Shown: positions 9,401 through 16,779 of the stretch, piece after piece
How the letters are laid out: every line of letters starts with the position of its first letter
How positions within the stretch are numbered: the stretch's first letter is position 1
Assembly (NCBI RefSeq): GCF_964340395.1
Contig: NC_135555.1
Span: forward strand, 23,783,725 to 23,847,724
DNA length: 64,000 bases
Origin: Glandiceps talaboti
Lineage: Eukaryota > Hemichordata > Enteropneusta > Spengelidae
Direction of reading: 5' to 3'
Position numbers and translations under genes: made by a program
Notes under the pieces: model-generated
Seen by the model: the letters and a program-made list of their open reading frames with translations, nothing else
What the model was told of the DNA's origin: nothing
Database searches by the model: none

Positions 9401-10814
9401 TGCTGCATCTAATCTTCTACTAACTTTAACATCGGCTGTAACTGATGTAGACAAACTACTCTCATTAAAAACATCCATTTTTCCTTTCTTCTTTTTTTCA
9501 CTCTTTTGTTCATCACCGTTGTCCTTTCCTCTTTTCCTTTTACCAGTCTTCTTTTTGTTTGGGATTTCAATGTCTTCATTACTGAGTTGGTTTGAACTGT
9601 CTAGATTTTGTCTGTTTTCTTGCAGCGTTGCTGGTGTTTCAACTTTACTCTTCAGCTTTAGATTTATAGAGAGGAGAGAATACCATAAATTATACACCAA
9701 TCAGACAACAAAATTTTCTTTTACTGAGAAAAGTAAACATGGCCCTGTAAAAAAGAAATTCTTTATATTTCTGATTCATTTAAGGTGCATGAATAGAGAT
9801 AGGTTGGCTTGGGTAGCATCAACACAAATAATCACTTGGAAATAAATATGTAACATGAAACAACTTGAAAAGCTTGAAAATATCAACTGAACTGAACTGA
9901 GATATTTAGAAGACGTGATTCACATTGTGTTTTGGTTTTTCATAGATAGAATGTACACATTAGGACCAATGATCTAAGCTTACAGGTACATGTACAAAAC
10001 AATGCACATGTACGGAATACAAATAAATATAAAGTACTGAAATCCAAACATGAATGGATGGATGGATGATAATGAATAATGAACAATTGGATAAGTAAAT
10101 GAATGAATGAATGAATGAATGAATATAAGTAAATAAATATATGAATGTATTAGTAAGGAATATATATGAATTAATAAATACATGGCTAAAATGAATGAAG
10201 AATTACGAGCACAGACACTAAATGATGTTCTGTGTTACTGTTGCAAAAGTTGTAGCATTTGTTTTGATTTTGTGTTCGTGCTTTTTTCGTTCCGTTGCTT
10301 TGCGGTTAAACGACGGAACGAAAAAAGCTCCAAATAAAATAGAAGGAAAACAACCGAAATTAAAACTAATCGCGACTACAATTATTTCAGCTAGTTTTGT
10401 GTACGTGTACGGTGTAGTCTCTATTGAGAAATTAACCCAAAGCACTTTACAGTTTACATCTGCTTGTACATTAGTCCTGCTTGCAGACGGTGCACGGGTC
10501 TATATTACTTACACAACCCTCAGGAGAAAGGAGGGCGAAGGACATTTGTTGTCAGAATCGAGTCCCGAATTACTCCGTATGCAAGCAGGACTACATGTAA
10601 TCAAAGTCGCACGTGCGACTACTACGACCGGGCGATTGTGTCAAAAGGTAAAATCCTGAAGAAAATATATCATCATGTTCCTCAAGTTTGTCCAAAAAAT
10701 AAATCTATCAAAATGTCTTACCCCAAATCTTTCAGCATCTTTCTGAAAGCGTCTTGTGTCAAATTTTACACCGATGCCGAGTTTCATAAACAAGTCACTA
10801 CTGGACGTCGCCAT
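350..10814 (-). CDS. DDX52: DDX52/Rok1-type DEAD-box RNA helicase, eight exons, 3' part beyond the window
   Basis: ATP-dependent RNA helicase of the DDX52/Rok1 family, known to act in small-subunit rRNA processing in the nucleolus. Exons in coding order: 10814-10722, 9655-9374, 8934-8749, 8326-8246, 6677-6503, 5876-5804, 1103-900, 440-350. All junctions are GT-AG and the phases agree throughout, giving 1185 nt (395 codons) without a stop. Visible in order: start [13 protein letters not shown], a Lys-rich linker, Q-motif region ending in TAVQMQAVP, motif I APTGSGKT, motif Ia [14 protein letters not shown] (Ib-like), motif II DESD in place of DEAD (typical of DDX52), motif III SAT, then [10 protein letters not shown] entering the helicase C domain. 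Motifs IV-VI are not in the window. The start was chosen because exon 1 aligns with the short DDX52 N-terminus containing KFDTRRF. An upstream in-frame ATG at 10847 is less likely. The introns are repeat-laden; intron 6 (4.7 kb) hosts an LTR retrotransposon. Confidence 0.95.
584..700. repeat. AGAC / AC / AAAC compound microsatellite
   Basis: Runs of AGAC followed by AC and AAAC repeats in DDX52 intron 7. Open frames here on both strands are low-complexity artefacts. Confidence 0.95.
900..1103 (-). CDS. DDX52: DDX52 exon 7, motifs II and III
   Basis: 204 nt encoding [20 protein letters not shown] through [19 protein letters not shown] to IGQ. DESD is motif II (Walker B) and SAT is motif III. 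The acceptor is CTAG at 1107-1104 and the donor is GTAAGT at 899. Confidence 0.95.
1356..1593 (+). repeat. 5' LTR
   Basis: 238 bp with TG...CA ends and a polyadenylation-like AATAAA at 1475-1480. It matches 4711-4948 along its length by eye. Confidence 0.95.
1595..1612 (+). promoter_or_regulatory. Primer-binding site of the LTR element
   Basis: TGGTGATCAGCGCTGGGA begins one base after the 5' LTR. It starts with TGG as expected for pairing with a tRNA CCA end. I cannot name the tRNA. Confidence 0.65.
1613..2668 (+). other. Long untranslated leader of the LTR element
   Basis: About 1 kb between the primer-binding site and the gag start. I see no substantial open frame. It is unusually long relative to a 3.6-kb element and may hold promoter, packaging or internal ribosome entry functions (inference only). 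Confidence 0.5.
2669..3892 (+). CDS. gag: Gag polyprotein of the LTR retrotransposon, SCAN-like
   Basis: 407 residues; structural capsid/nucleocapsid protein of the retrotransposon. Residues about 70-135 are Glu/Lys/Arg-rich and heptad-like, predicting a long coiled coil ([20 protein letters not shown]). Residues about 150-310 are the capsid-like region, whose C-terminal part ([20 protein letters not shown] then SPKSLEEM) strongly resembles the SCAN dimerisation domain of vertebrate zinc-finger proteins. SCAN is known to derive from a gypsy capsid. A single CCHC knuckle, [14 protein letters not shown], lies near residues 351-364. The start is the first ATG of the frame. The stop at 3890-3892 is overlapped by the protease in the -1 frame. 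The frame is intact, consistent with recent insertion. Confidence 0.9.
   Translation: MSTKRQGTPANEGSIPWPTMPLLTPVSQQYHLDGIKLERKFEPRSGDGVVAGAETKDVRTELDLLSLQYELEKEKRLAEKERMENEKERREHELMIERERHLNSLAEKEAEMKLVVEQKRYELEIKKLELEARSIPISPKTEVEVVERNAKLPQFKEGDNIDTFLRTFEGLATAYGWPKEKWGIKLGPMLSGKAQDAFSRLPPGDFNNYEAIKAAIYKKYELTGEAYRVQFRTMKRKVDETLTEFGNRLAETLTQWLVMEKTSTESVKDLLVREQFVECAPRDLQVWLRERSPKSLEEMLGQAETYTAARNTPYRGLSDPSEGNSENSQNGSDGEGHKSSHAAKSDQSKSDKSCYICKKGGHFAKVCPERLQGEETAGKAKYVGCCMAVDTAHVQGDDENDLFALSQ
3871..4389 (+). CDS. Retropepsin (protease) region of the LTR element, -1 frame to gag
   Basis: An open frame bounded upstream by a stop at 3868-3870 overlaps the gag end by about 20 nt and runs to 4389. 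The aspartic-protease signature [14 protein letters not shown] (catalytic D-T-G near 3928-3936) and a later DILLGNE (the hydrophobic-ILG element) identify a retropepsin. The first ATG in frame is at 3955, inside the domain, so expression presumably needs a -1 frameshift from gag. I see no canonical slippery heptamer in 3871-3892. In full-length relatives the frame continues into reverse transcriptase; here it ends early because of the internal deletion. Confidence 0.82.
   Translation, partial: LVCTFTIDGEVGGQSFQILRDTGCNLSIVKPSVAQHGTYIPNAYTPVYFGPHEVIVPMAIIELKCEAFSGPLRVGVREGIPYDILLGNETIKLKGSQNATWSLIVSRQQQKAIDGKEAKVRESELASSVMATPIEDLVVPQVGHSTGTSDEYTIGDSEVEGENRSATDDEHG
4390..4710 (+). pseudogene. 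Residual RNase H end and 3' leader after the pol deletion
   Basis: FTIRHKMG (about 4414-4437) and, in a shifted frame, NENADALSR (about 4446-4472) match the C-terminal RNase H junction of gypsy pol proteins. The catalytic reverse transcriptase upstream and all integrase downstream are missing. The rest is non-coding up to the polypurine tract. Confidence 0.7.
4693..4708 (+). promoter_or_regulatory. Polypurine tract of the LTR element
   Basis: AAAAGAAGGGGGGAGG lies just upstream of the 3' LTR, the usual plus-strand priming site. Confidence 0.8.
4711..4948 (+). repeat. 3' LTR
   Basis: Direct copy of 1356-1593, with AATAAA at 4830-4835. It is followed by target-site duplication GATAT. Confidence 0.95.
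4954..5803. repeat. Intron 6 remainder with two small tandem repeats
   Basis: Three copies of a roughly 56-bp unit (AGTTCTACAATGGTTGTATT core) at 5262-5394, and a run of an 18-bp unit (AACAGGTGGTATTACTGT) at 5482-5530. Otherwise ordinary AT-rich intron. Confidence 0.8.
5804..5876 (-). CDS. DDX52: DDX52 exon 6
   Basis: 73 nt encoding [20 protein letters not shown] then IKLN, very close to human DDX52 in this stretch (TTPN.L is motif Ib). The acceptor follows a T-rich tract and the donor is GTAAGT at 5803. It is followed downstream by the 4.7-kb intron 6. Confidence 0.93.
6028..6502. repeat. 34-bp minisatellite containing the DDX52 exon 5 splice donor
   Basis: About 14 tandem copies of a 33-34-bp unit. 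On the DDX52 strand each reads as the last ~20 bases of exon 5 (ACCATTAAAAATTG) followed by GTAAGTTT. The array starts exactly at the genuine donor (6503/6502) and runs downstream into intron 5. Every unit thus carries a near-consensus 5' splice site. Confidence 0.92.
6503..6677 (-). CDS. DDX52: DDX52 exon 5, motif Ia
   Basis: 175 nt, entering in phase 0 and leaving after one base of a codon. It encodes [20 protein letters not shown] and on to [18 protein letters not shown] is motif Ia. The donor GTAAGT at 6502 is the first of about 14 tandem copies of this exon-intron junction. Confidence 0.93.
6820..7160. repeat. Degenerate ~110-bp repeats in intron 4
   Basis: Three diverged copies of a segment containing TTTGCAAAATA...TTTGG.TGT...GG(T)CATGGTTG...GG.ATAT. 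One early isolated copy of the 48-bp minisatellite unit is at about 7105-7155. Confidence 0.6.
7384..8235. repeat. 48/54-bp minisatellite in DDX52 intron 4
   Basis: About 17 tandem copies of a unit with core AGTTCTACACTGTATAACCC and TAGCCTAATTCCATTATC. Some copies carry a 6-bp CATGTA insert (54 bp). It ends about 10 bp from the exon 4 donor. Confidence 0.95.
8246..8326 (-). CDS. DDX52: DDX52 exon 4, Walker A
   Basis: 27 codons, phase 0. It encodes [15 protein letters not shown] then [20 protein letters not shown] is helicase motif I (ATP-binding P-loop). The donor is GTGAGT at 8245, and a 48-bp tandem repeat starts about 10 bp inside the intron. Confidence 0.95.
8395..8748. repeat. Exon-3-derived degenerate repeats in intron 3
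   Basis: Five partial copies of the exon 3 sequence around CAGCCTGCATCTGAACTGCAG (plus-strand view; the Q-motif coding stretch), at about 8410, 8476, 8556, 8609 and 8696. They lie directly downstream of the exon 3 donor, with a CCCA run at 8645-8671 between two of them. Confidence 0.8.
8749..8934 (-). CDS. DDX52: DDX52 exon 3, Q-motif region
   Basis: 62 codons, phase 0, with acceptor ...TGTAG and donor GTAAGT. It contains [19 protein letters not shown] and [13 protein letters not shown], matching the pre-Q and Q-motif segment of DDX52. The 3' part of this exon has been copied several times into the following intron (see the 8395-8748 repeat). Confidence 0.92.
9240..9372. repeat. ~24-bp tandem repeat at the exon 2 donor
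   Basis: Four to five imperfect copies of a unit like TTTACACTGAATACAGACAA (plus-strand view), beginning at the exon 2 donor and running into intron 2. Confidence 0.75.
9374..9655 (-). CDS. DDX52: DDX52 exon 2, basic linker
   Basis: 94 codons, phase 0 at both ends. The acceptor AG lies at 9657-9656 and the donor GTCAGT starts at 9373. It encodes a low-complexity lysine-rich linker ([20 protein letters not shown]), probably nucleolar/nuclear targeting, ending HIEK. The region is poorly conserved in the family, so the acceptor choice rests on phase and on an in-frame alternative six bases away. Confidence 0.8.
10020..10200. repeat. AATG/AAAT microsatellite in DDX52 intron 1
   Basis: GGAT, AATG and AAAT tetranucleotide runs. 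Confidence 0.9.
10280..10328. repeat. 16-bp perfect inverted repeat (hairpin)
   Basis: GCTTTTTTCGTTCCGT at 10280-10295 and its exact reverse complement at 10313-10328, with a 17-nt spacer. It lies in DDX52 intron 1. Confidence 0.85.
10474..10591. mobile_element. 118-bp TIR element (MITE), TA-flanked
   Basis: Begins GTCCTGCTTGCA and ends with the reverse complement TGCAAGCAGGAC, flanked on both sides by TA. Both arms match the arms of the 612-bp element at 29689-30300 but in opposite orientation, so it is an internally deleted relative. A TA target site is typical of Tc1/mariner-like elements; no transposase is present. Confidence 0.75.
10722..10814 (-). CDS. DDX52: DDX52 exon 1 (start codon)
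   Basis: 31 codons, from ATG at 10814-10812 to a GTAAGA donor at 10721, phase 0. It encodes [20 protein letters not shown] followed by [11 protein letters not shown], which resembles the N-terminus of animal DDX52 (LFRRLG.G.KFDTRRF in the human protein). An in-frame ATG 11 codons upstream exists, but the extra residues have no counterpart that I know of. Confidence 0.9.
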
Positions 10815-11084
10815 ATTGGAGTAAGGGTCACTGTACCGAAAGACCAACGGTTGAGGGCGTCATAACAATGTAAATTATGAAATGCTAAAATGCATAGCAA
10901 TGTCATCATCAGGTGTGTGATAGTTTTAGTACAGCGAGCATGTTAGAGATATTTGGTTTGAATTAATTTGACTTGACTTCTTGAGCTCAATATTCACACT
11001 GAATAAAGACACCGTCTTCTATTGTCATTTTACATCTACGGGAGTGCACGTAAATTACCAGGGGGAAGGCATTTGGGGGAGGGT
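10815..11084. other. DDX52 upstream region
   Basis: Region 5' of the DDX52 start codon. No TATA box, CpG-dense block or divergent gene is evident. Confidence 0.4.
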
Positions 11085-11455
11085 CACAGATCAGATGTAT
11101 AATCGAAACTGGAGTCTAATGAGATGTGGTGATTTGTAGTGTCGATAACATGTAGTGTTTGAAATAGAAAGTGCATTAATTCATTCTGACAAGTTCATGC
11201 TGAAGAGTAGAACAATTTAGATTAACTTCTTTTATAAACTATCTCTGGAGATTACCATAACGAAACCTTCAAGTTCACTTTAGCCCCAAACTGCAATATA
11301 AGTAAAGCATTGATTGTGAAACGGTCAAGTATTTACATGACATGTTGTGTAACTAGTGTGGTAGCTAGGTAATACATGTATATGTATATTTATAGTTATG
11401 CTTGAACTAATGAGTAATATTAAAGAATTCATGTAAGAAACAAGGACAAGAACAA
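11085..11455. repeat. Dispersed ~370-bp repeat, copy A
   Basis: Collinear with 62690-63085 (direct orientation) over most of its length, including shared words TTCTTTTATAAACTATCT, AACCTTCAAGTTCACTTT and GTAATACATGTAT. Both copies break off just after AGAACAAATAT. No coding potential seen. Confidence 0.8.
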
Positions 11456-12217
11456 ATATGACGTGTAAGGCTTACCGTGTAAAGCCATAATTGTAAGCCC
11501 ATTACACAAAAGGGGATCTGACTCTGACGTGAATAATTATAGAGGTATTTTTCTACTATCCGCATTGGGAAAGATTTCCACGAATTCAAAATTCTTATAA
11601 CGTTCGTTTAGAAACTGGGTGTAAAGAAAATAATGTTATACGCGAAGTTGAAGCAGGGATACACTGAGTGCCATAGATAACATTTTCACATTGCAGTCAA
11701 TGGCAACCAAATATCTTACTCGTACTTTAAAGGGGGGTAGCTTTTATTAGATTTTAATAGATTTTTCTAAAGCTTAAGACTCTAATCAGCATTATCTTTT
11801 ATGGATAAAATTGATAAAGTATGGAATTTACGGTAAATTTCTAACTATTCTTCGTTCAGTGTATAGTAAACTTGAATCATGTGTTAGTACAAATGAAGGT
11901 CTTACAGAATACAATCAGTACCCGTCAAAGGCTTGTATGCTCAGTCCTATACTTTTTTTCTCATCATTTCATCATTGCCTATTAAAATTACACCAATGAA
12001 AGTGGCTGTGAGGGTATTGAGGGTAATGTATGATGTTTCATTCGGTATATTTTCTTGCCAATGTCACTTCTTGAGTACACGGCTTAATAAATAAATAAAT
12101 AAATAAATAAATAGATAAATAAATAAATGAATGAATGAATGAATGAATGAATGAATGAATGAATGAATGAATGAATGAATGAATGAATGAATGAATAAAT
12201 AAATAAATAAATAAATA

Positions 12218-12261
<44 letters not shown>

Positions 12262-13488
12262 AAATAAAATATGCAGATGATGTGTCCGAATGTTCAGATT
12301 TAGCCATACATATTCAAAGACAAATTCGTCGACATGAATGTTTTGTTCGCATTGGGATACGAGTGTAAATTCAAGCAAAACGAAGACCATAGCATTTCGT
12401 AGAGGGGATATATGAACAATGGATTTATAATGATCAATTCATCAATGTTGTTCCTCGGTACAAATTTTTGGTTTAATACTGTCCTCTAGATTAAGCAGGA
12501 ATCCTACTAAACAAAACCAATTCTGTACATGTATAAGGAAAAAAAGCCATGTTTCAACTCCAAGTGTTGATTTGTAAGCTTGGAGGACTCCCAAATGTGG
12601 ATACTTTTAAGCTCTTTGATACCATAGTTGCTCCAATTCTTCTGTGTGGTATACGTAGTGAAATGTGGGGTTTCGAGTATTCTCCACAGATAGAAATACT
12701 CCACTTCCAGTGTTGGTGGTAATGTTAGTGATCAAACTGTCACTGGCGAATTCGGTCGTTATCCACTATATGTATTTTATTTCAAGAGATAATATTGGTT
12801 AAGAATACGTGAAATGGACCCAAAGAGATATACCCACAGATGCTACTTAATGTTAAAAAGGTTAGAAGAAAATAGGGAGATAAAATAGTGAGTTGGGTTT
12901 ACCATGTGAAGAATTTGTTATTTCGTTTTGGTTTTGGACATGTGTGGTACAATCAGGAGGTTGGCACAACCACTAATTTGTTAATACTATTAACCCATGC
13001 CAAGAATGAAAGACTGCAATGCAAACTTGGCATGATGAAATAACGTCTTCCCCAAAACTGCGAACTTACCCAGCTTTCAAGTCAATTTTGCAACCTGAAA
13101 AATATTTAAGTTGTGTCTATCCATGTAAATTTAGATTTGCAATGTCAAGATTTCGTTGTTCCTCCCATGATTTGAATATTGAGAGAGGAAGACACCAAAG
13201 CATCCAGCTTGTCATTATAGAAAACGAGTCATTTCCTAGCAATCTGTCCTCGTTACGATGAACTGAGAAGGAAATTCCCCCCAAGATAGTTTTACGAAAC
13301 CCTTCATATGATAAATATATATTACTGATAAGCTCATAAAATGTCACAATGTTAAATGAGCTGACATGTTTCATTCATTAATCTTTCAAAATGAGAACCC
13401 AAGTTTCATACAGTACTTCCATTATTTTTTCTGAACTGTATATTTTGTGTTATATAAGCTCTTTGGGCCTGTGGCCTCTATTGTAAAT
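11456..13488 (+). pseudogene. Decayed non-LTR retrotransposon reverse transcriptase (CR1/L2-like)
   Basis: Reading all three plus frames gives the RT landmarks in order. These are a KKGD..NNYRGIFLLSALGKI-like stretch (about 11500-11580), LKGG...DF.R.F, an ACMLSPILF motif (about 11930), the catalytic YADD (about 12289), SLGGLPNVDTFKLFDT (about 12575) and a C-terminal SSPKLRTYPAFKSILQPEKY...SRFRCSSHDLNIERGRH (13050-13190). Many stops and frameshifts make it dead. An AAAT/AATG microsatellite with a short retroposon 3' end interrupts it at 12034-12270. It ends after GGGCCTGTGGCCTCTATTGT at the TCTA microsatellite, as expected for a LINE 3' end. Confidence 0.85.
12034..12270 (+). repeat. Short retroposon 3' end with AAAT/AATG microsatellite tail
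   Basis: The ~55-bp segment TGTTTCATT.GGTATATTTTC...TGGCTTAATAAATAAATA also occurs at 21405-21470, again followed by a tetranucleotide microsatellite. This is the pattern of a non-LTR/SINE 3' terminus whose tail expanded. Confidence 0.7.
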
Positions 13489-13489
13489 A

Positions 13490-13666
<177 letters not shown>

Positions 13667-14121
13667 GAAATTTAGTCATATACTAACAAAACAGCACCAT
13701 GTCAAGCACCTGCTAGTACAACAATTGCTGCATCGAAAGATGCTCTGACAGTCTAACAATGCCAACAATTTAAACCAGACGACATAATTAACAACACCTG
13801 TGTGCCTATGTCCTATTCTCCTCCTCATCATAATCACGCCTTCACTGTTGTTATTGTTATCAACACCATTGTAATCATCGCTGTCGTCCTAATCGTCACT
13901 ATACTAGATCTACGTACGACAGGATCATCATTTCATCTGTCATACTATCCCAGTTTTCATTGGTAATGTGTTACTTTATAGTTGCAAAAACACTGTTGGT
14001 AAATTTGTTTTGCATTTTCATGTATTTATGTTATATCTCTCTTCTTGATAGCACATACTCTATCGAAGGAAATGTCTTTTCTGGTTATCATATCTTTTAC
14101 GGCCAATCTGATTAAAATCCG
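13667..14121. other. Gene-poor stretch
   Basis: AT-rich sequence with CATCATCAT-like imperfect triplets. No gene or repeat boundary recognised. Confidence 0.4.
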
Positions 14122-14180
14122 ATGTTTACATTTTTTAGCCTGATCGCCTCCTCTACGATCAGGCTAAAAAATGTAAACAT
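14122..14180. repeat. Perfect 25-bp stem hairpin with 9-nt loop
   Basis: 14122-14146 (starting ATGTTTACATTTTTTAGCC) is the exact reverse complement of 14156-14180; the loop is CCTCCTCTA. It could be a tiny MITE or a structured RNA precursor. Confidence 0.92.
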
Positions 14181-14361
14181 GTACCAAGAAGGTCAATTCA
14201 GGCAAAATAACGAAGGTAAAATAGCAATGAACGATGAGCCGACATCTACATCGGATTTTAATGAGATTGATCCTTTTCAACCTTTTGTGTTTGGTGGCGC
14301 ATCAAGACTTTTGGAAAAAAACACTGCCCTTCTGAAAATTCCTTTCCGCTGTCTGGTTTAA
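14179..14361 (+). CDS. Unrecognised small open frame next to the hairpin
   Basis: 60 codons starting MYQEGQFRQNNEG and ending KIPFRCLV, with an acidic middle (DEPTSTSDFNEIDPF). It begins at the 3' foot of the perfect hairpin. I do not recognise it. It could be a terminal fragment of a transposon protein or chance. Confidence 0.2.
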   Translation: MYQEGQFRQNNEGKIAMNDEPTSTSDFNEIDPFQPFVFGGASRLLEKNTALLKIPFRCLV

Positions 14362-14468
14362 ATTACTATTTTTGTTGGTAAGAAAATGATATTATTTATT
14401 ATGATGTCTAAAATGATGAAAGGAAATAAATAAAAAGAAAAACAATACTCGTTGAAATAAAAAATATC

Positions 14469-14540
14469 GGGCTTGTCCGGGAATTGAACCCGGGACCTCT
14501 CGCACCCAAAGCGAGAATCATGCCACTAGACCAACAAGCC
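14469..14540 (-). tRNA. tRNA-Pro (anticodon TGG)
   Basis: 72-nt intronless cloverleaf on the minus strand. Acceptor stem GGCTTGT pairs with ACAAGCC. The D arm has A box TGGTCTAGTGG. Anticodon stem CTCGC/GCGAG encloses loop TTTGGGT (anticodon TGG). The T arm has B box GGTTCAATTCC. A run of six T residues follows on the coding strand (plus-strand A run near 14459-14464) as a Pol III terminator. The sequence is nearly the standard animal tRNA-Pro. Confidence 0.97.
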
Positions 14541-14986
14541 GCCATACCAAATGATTTAATCTTTAGTTATATATTCATTGCCACGGTGGCCACGTTGTCG
14601 CATATTACTTGCTATGGCCGTGGCCATTTTAAGGAAAACATATCGTGATTTGATTGTATCGTGTCACATAATATTTCATGTACTGCTACCTACGATCTGA
14701 ACGGAGCTAGCCATTTCCCATATATCACCCAAGTTTTCAGCCTCGTTTTGGATGAGAATTTTAATGAGATTAAAAATGGCGGCTGTCTTGGCACATGGGC
14801 AGTACAGTAGAAGGTCCGAGAGGAAATTAAACTAGCGGTTTCGCTTGTTAACAATCAAAATTACTTATTTGAATGTAGCGGTTCGGTAATGTACAACTTA
14901 GAAATTGGTTTGATAGTGGTTTTTGCCATTCAAATAAATGTTTTTGCTCAGTACGGCCAAATGTTTACATTGTGATTGTTTTTATG
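14541..14986. other. Intergenic, no feature recognised
   Basis: Unique-looking sequence containing a short GC-richer patch (CCACGGTGGCCACG). No convincing coding frame. Confidence 0.4.
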
Positions 14987-15309
14987 CACAGTCGCTTGTA
15001 AACTGTTATTCCTTTCCTAAACATGCTAAATGGTTTTATTCTTGTCTATGACGGTCCTTATGGGGTTCTACTTCCATGTACAGAACAATGACGTTATTAT
15101 AGGGATTGGTGATATTCTTATAAAATGGTAGCGATGTCATACCCCCCCCCTACACACATACAACACAGTGTTGTAGGGGGGTATAACATCGCTACCGATT
15201 TTATAAGAATATCGCCAATCCCTATAATAACGTCATTGTTCTGTATTAGGACCGTCATAGACAAGAATAAAACCATTTTGGAAGGAATAACAGTTTACAA
15301 GCGACTGTG
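14987..15309. mobile_element. Foldback/MITE element with ~150-bp arms
   Basis: CACAGTCGCTTGTAAACTGT at the left end is the reverse complement of the right end. The arms continue nearly throughout (TTCTTGTCTATGACGGTCCT, ACAATGACGTTATTATAGGG, TCTTATAAAATGGTAGCGAT all recur inverted) around a ~20-nt centre near 15150. Flanks TTTTTATG and ATTTTATG suggest an 8-bp target duplication with one mismatch, as in hAT-type insertions. No transposase. Confidence 0.85.
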
Positions 15310-15700
15310 ATTTTATGCTATTTTTAGAACGTGGTAGAAAAATACCAGATCCAAGTCTTGAACAAACTTCAAATTTTCAGGTCATATTCCCCATATTTAA
15401 GGACCAAACGTGCCAAATTTCATGCACCAAAACATGAACCCACAATTACAGATTTGGCAGTCAAAAATAGAGAAATGTAACTTGTAATCTTCAATATTTA
15501 CTGACTCCAAGATGACTGTGATTGGATATTTGAACCAAGTAGTTTGGGTTCCTAATCCTATGTGTCGTGCAACAAATTTTCGCTGGCTTCCTTACCGGTA
15601 TCAAGAAAAAGTTTACAAGCACGGTGTTATTTTGAAATAAAAAACCGACTCAAAGCCTCGATTTGGACCGGTAGCTGATTATATGGGGGCCTGTTCTGGT
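15310..15700. other. Intergenic, no feature recognised
   Basis: AT-rich; no open frame or repeat that I can delimit. Confidence 0.35.
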
Positions 15701-15709
15701 CACAATTAT

Positions 15710-16205
15710 GTAGAAATAAATAAAACTACTGCTGTAATTAATATTATGTATTCCCCCAAATTATTTCAATGTGCTAGAATTAGTTTAATGTAGTCTAGAA
15801 TTAATTTTTATAATGGCTGCAATTAATATTATGCACTCCTTGAATTAATTAAATGTGTTTTGATTAATTTTATGTACTGGACTTATTTTTATGTAGTCTA
15901 AGAATAAATTCCTTGAATTAGTTTTTATGGTTGCTGCAATTAATATTATATATTCCTTGAATTACTTAAATGTTTTTTGATGCACTGTAATTAATTTTAT
16001 GTAGTGTACAATTGATTTTACGTATTCCTTGAATTAATTAAATATGTTTTCGATTAATTATGACCGGTCTTAATTTCATGTAGTCTAGAATTAATTTTGT
16101 GTATGTGCTGAATTAATTTTGTGTATGTCCTGAATTAATTTTGTGTATGTCCCGAATTACTTTTATGTATGTGCTGAATTAATTTTGTGTCTGTGTCGAA
16201 TTACT
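15710..16205. repeat. Degenerate AATTAATTTT-based tandem array
   Basis: Some twenty imperfect copies of a ~20-40-bp unit built on (G)AATTAATTTTATGTA. The clearest are at 16080-16200, where units like TGTATGTGCTGAATTAATTT follow directly. The palindromic AATTAATT core is preserved in most copies. Confidence 0.8.
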
Positions 16206-16242
16206 TTTGCCCCTAAAATCCTTTGCGAGATTTCTTATTCAA

Positions 16243-16590
16243 AATGGCAGCCTGCAGTGGTGCTCAGCGGGTTGTTATTCGAGAAAGGAATCAAGGAGGA
16301 TTCTCCCAATTTTTGCTCAATCTAAAATGAGTTGATCAAGTTTTTCTGTCTCCCCTGAATTTGATGATATATATGAGGTTAAGTTTCGAATGTTTGATGC
16401 CGCAGGGACTTTGTCTTTGCTTTTGGATGACTTAGCGAGAGGAGGGCCCAATCCAACGAGACTACCTTCCCATATTATTACACAAGTAGCACTGCTAAGT
16501 TTACATCAATCTTTGACTTATTTGAGCAACATGCTATCAGCTGAGATAGAACTAAGGGAAAATCCTGGTTCCTGTAGCTTGGATACTTAG
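16243..16590 (+). pseudogene. Unrecognised coding remnant with a frame break
   Basis: Starts MAACSGAQRVVIRERNQGGF (ATG near 16243, stop near 16328) and resumes in another frame as MFDAAGTLSLLLDDLARGGP ... LSNMLSAEIELRENPGS, ending at 16590. Codon content is richer than its surroundings, so this looks like an eroded gene or mobile-element ORF. I do not recognise the family. Confidence 0.3.
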
Positions 16591-16779
16591 GGGTAGACCA
16601 TTTGATATCCTGGGGGGGGGGGGGCTTGGAAGATTGGTGGAGAGTCATTATTTTTTCCCCACCTGCTTGCGGCCTGTGAATTATTTTTTTTCTCCTTCTC
16701 CTATGCTTGCAACTTTTTTTTCTTTCCTTCTTTGAGATATCCGGTCAGTGTTTTTTTCCATTGGGCTGACAAAAAGTCA

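Noticed and set aside
12064-12390. Minus-strand FIYLFIYL / SFIHSFIH frame
   Set aside because: Translation of AAAT/AATG microsatellite joined to RT pseudogene sequence read on the wrong strand.
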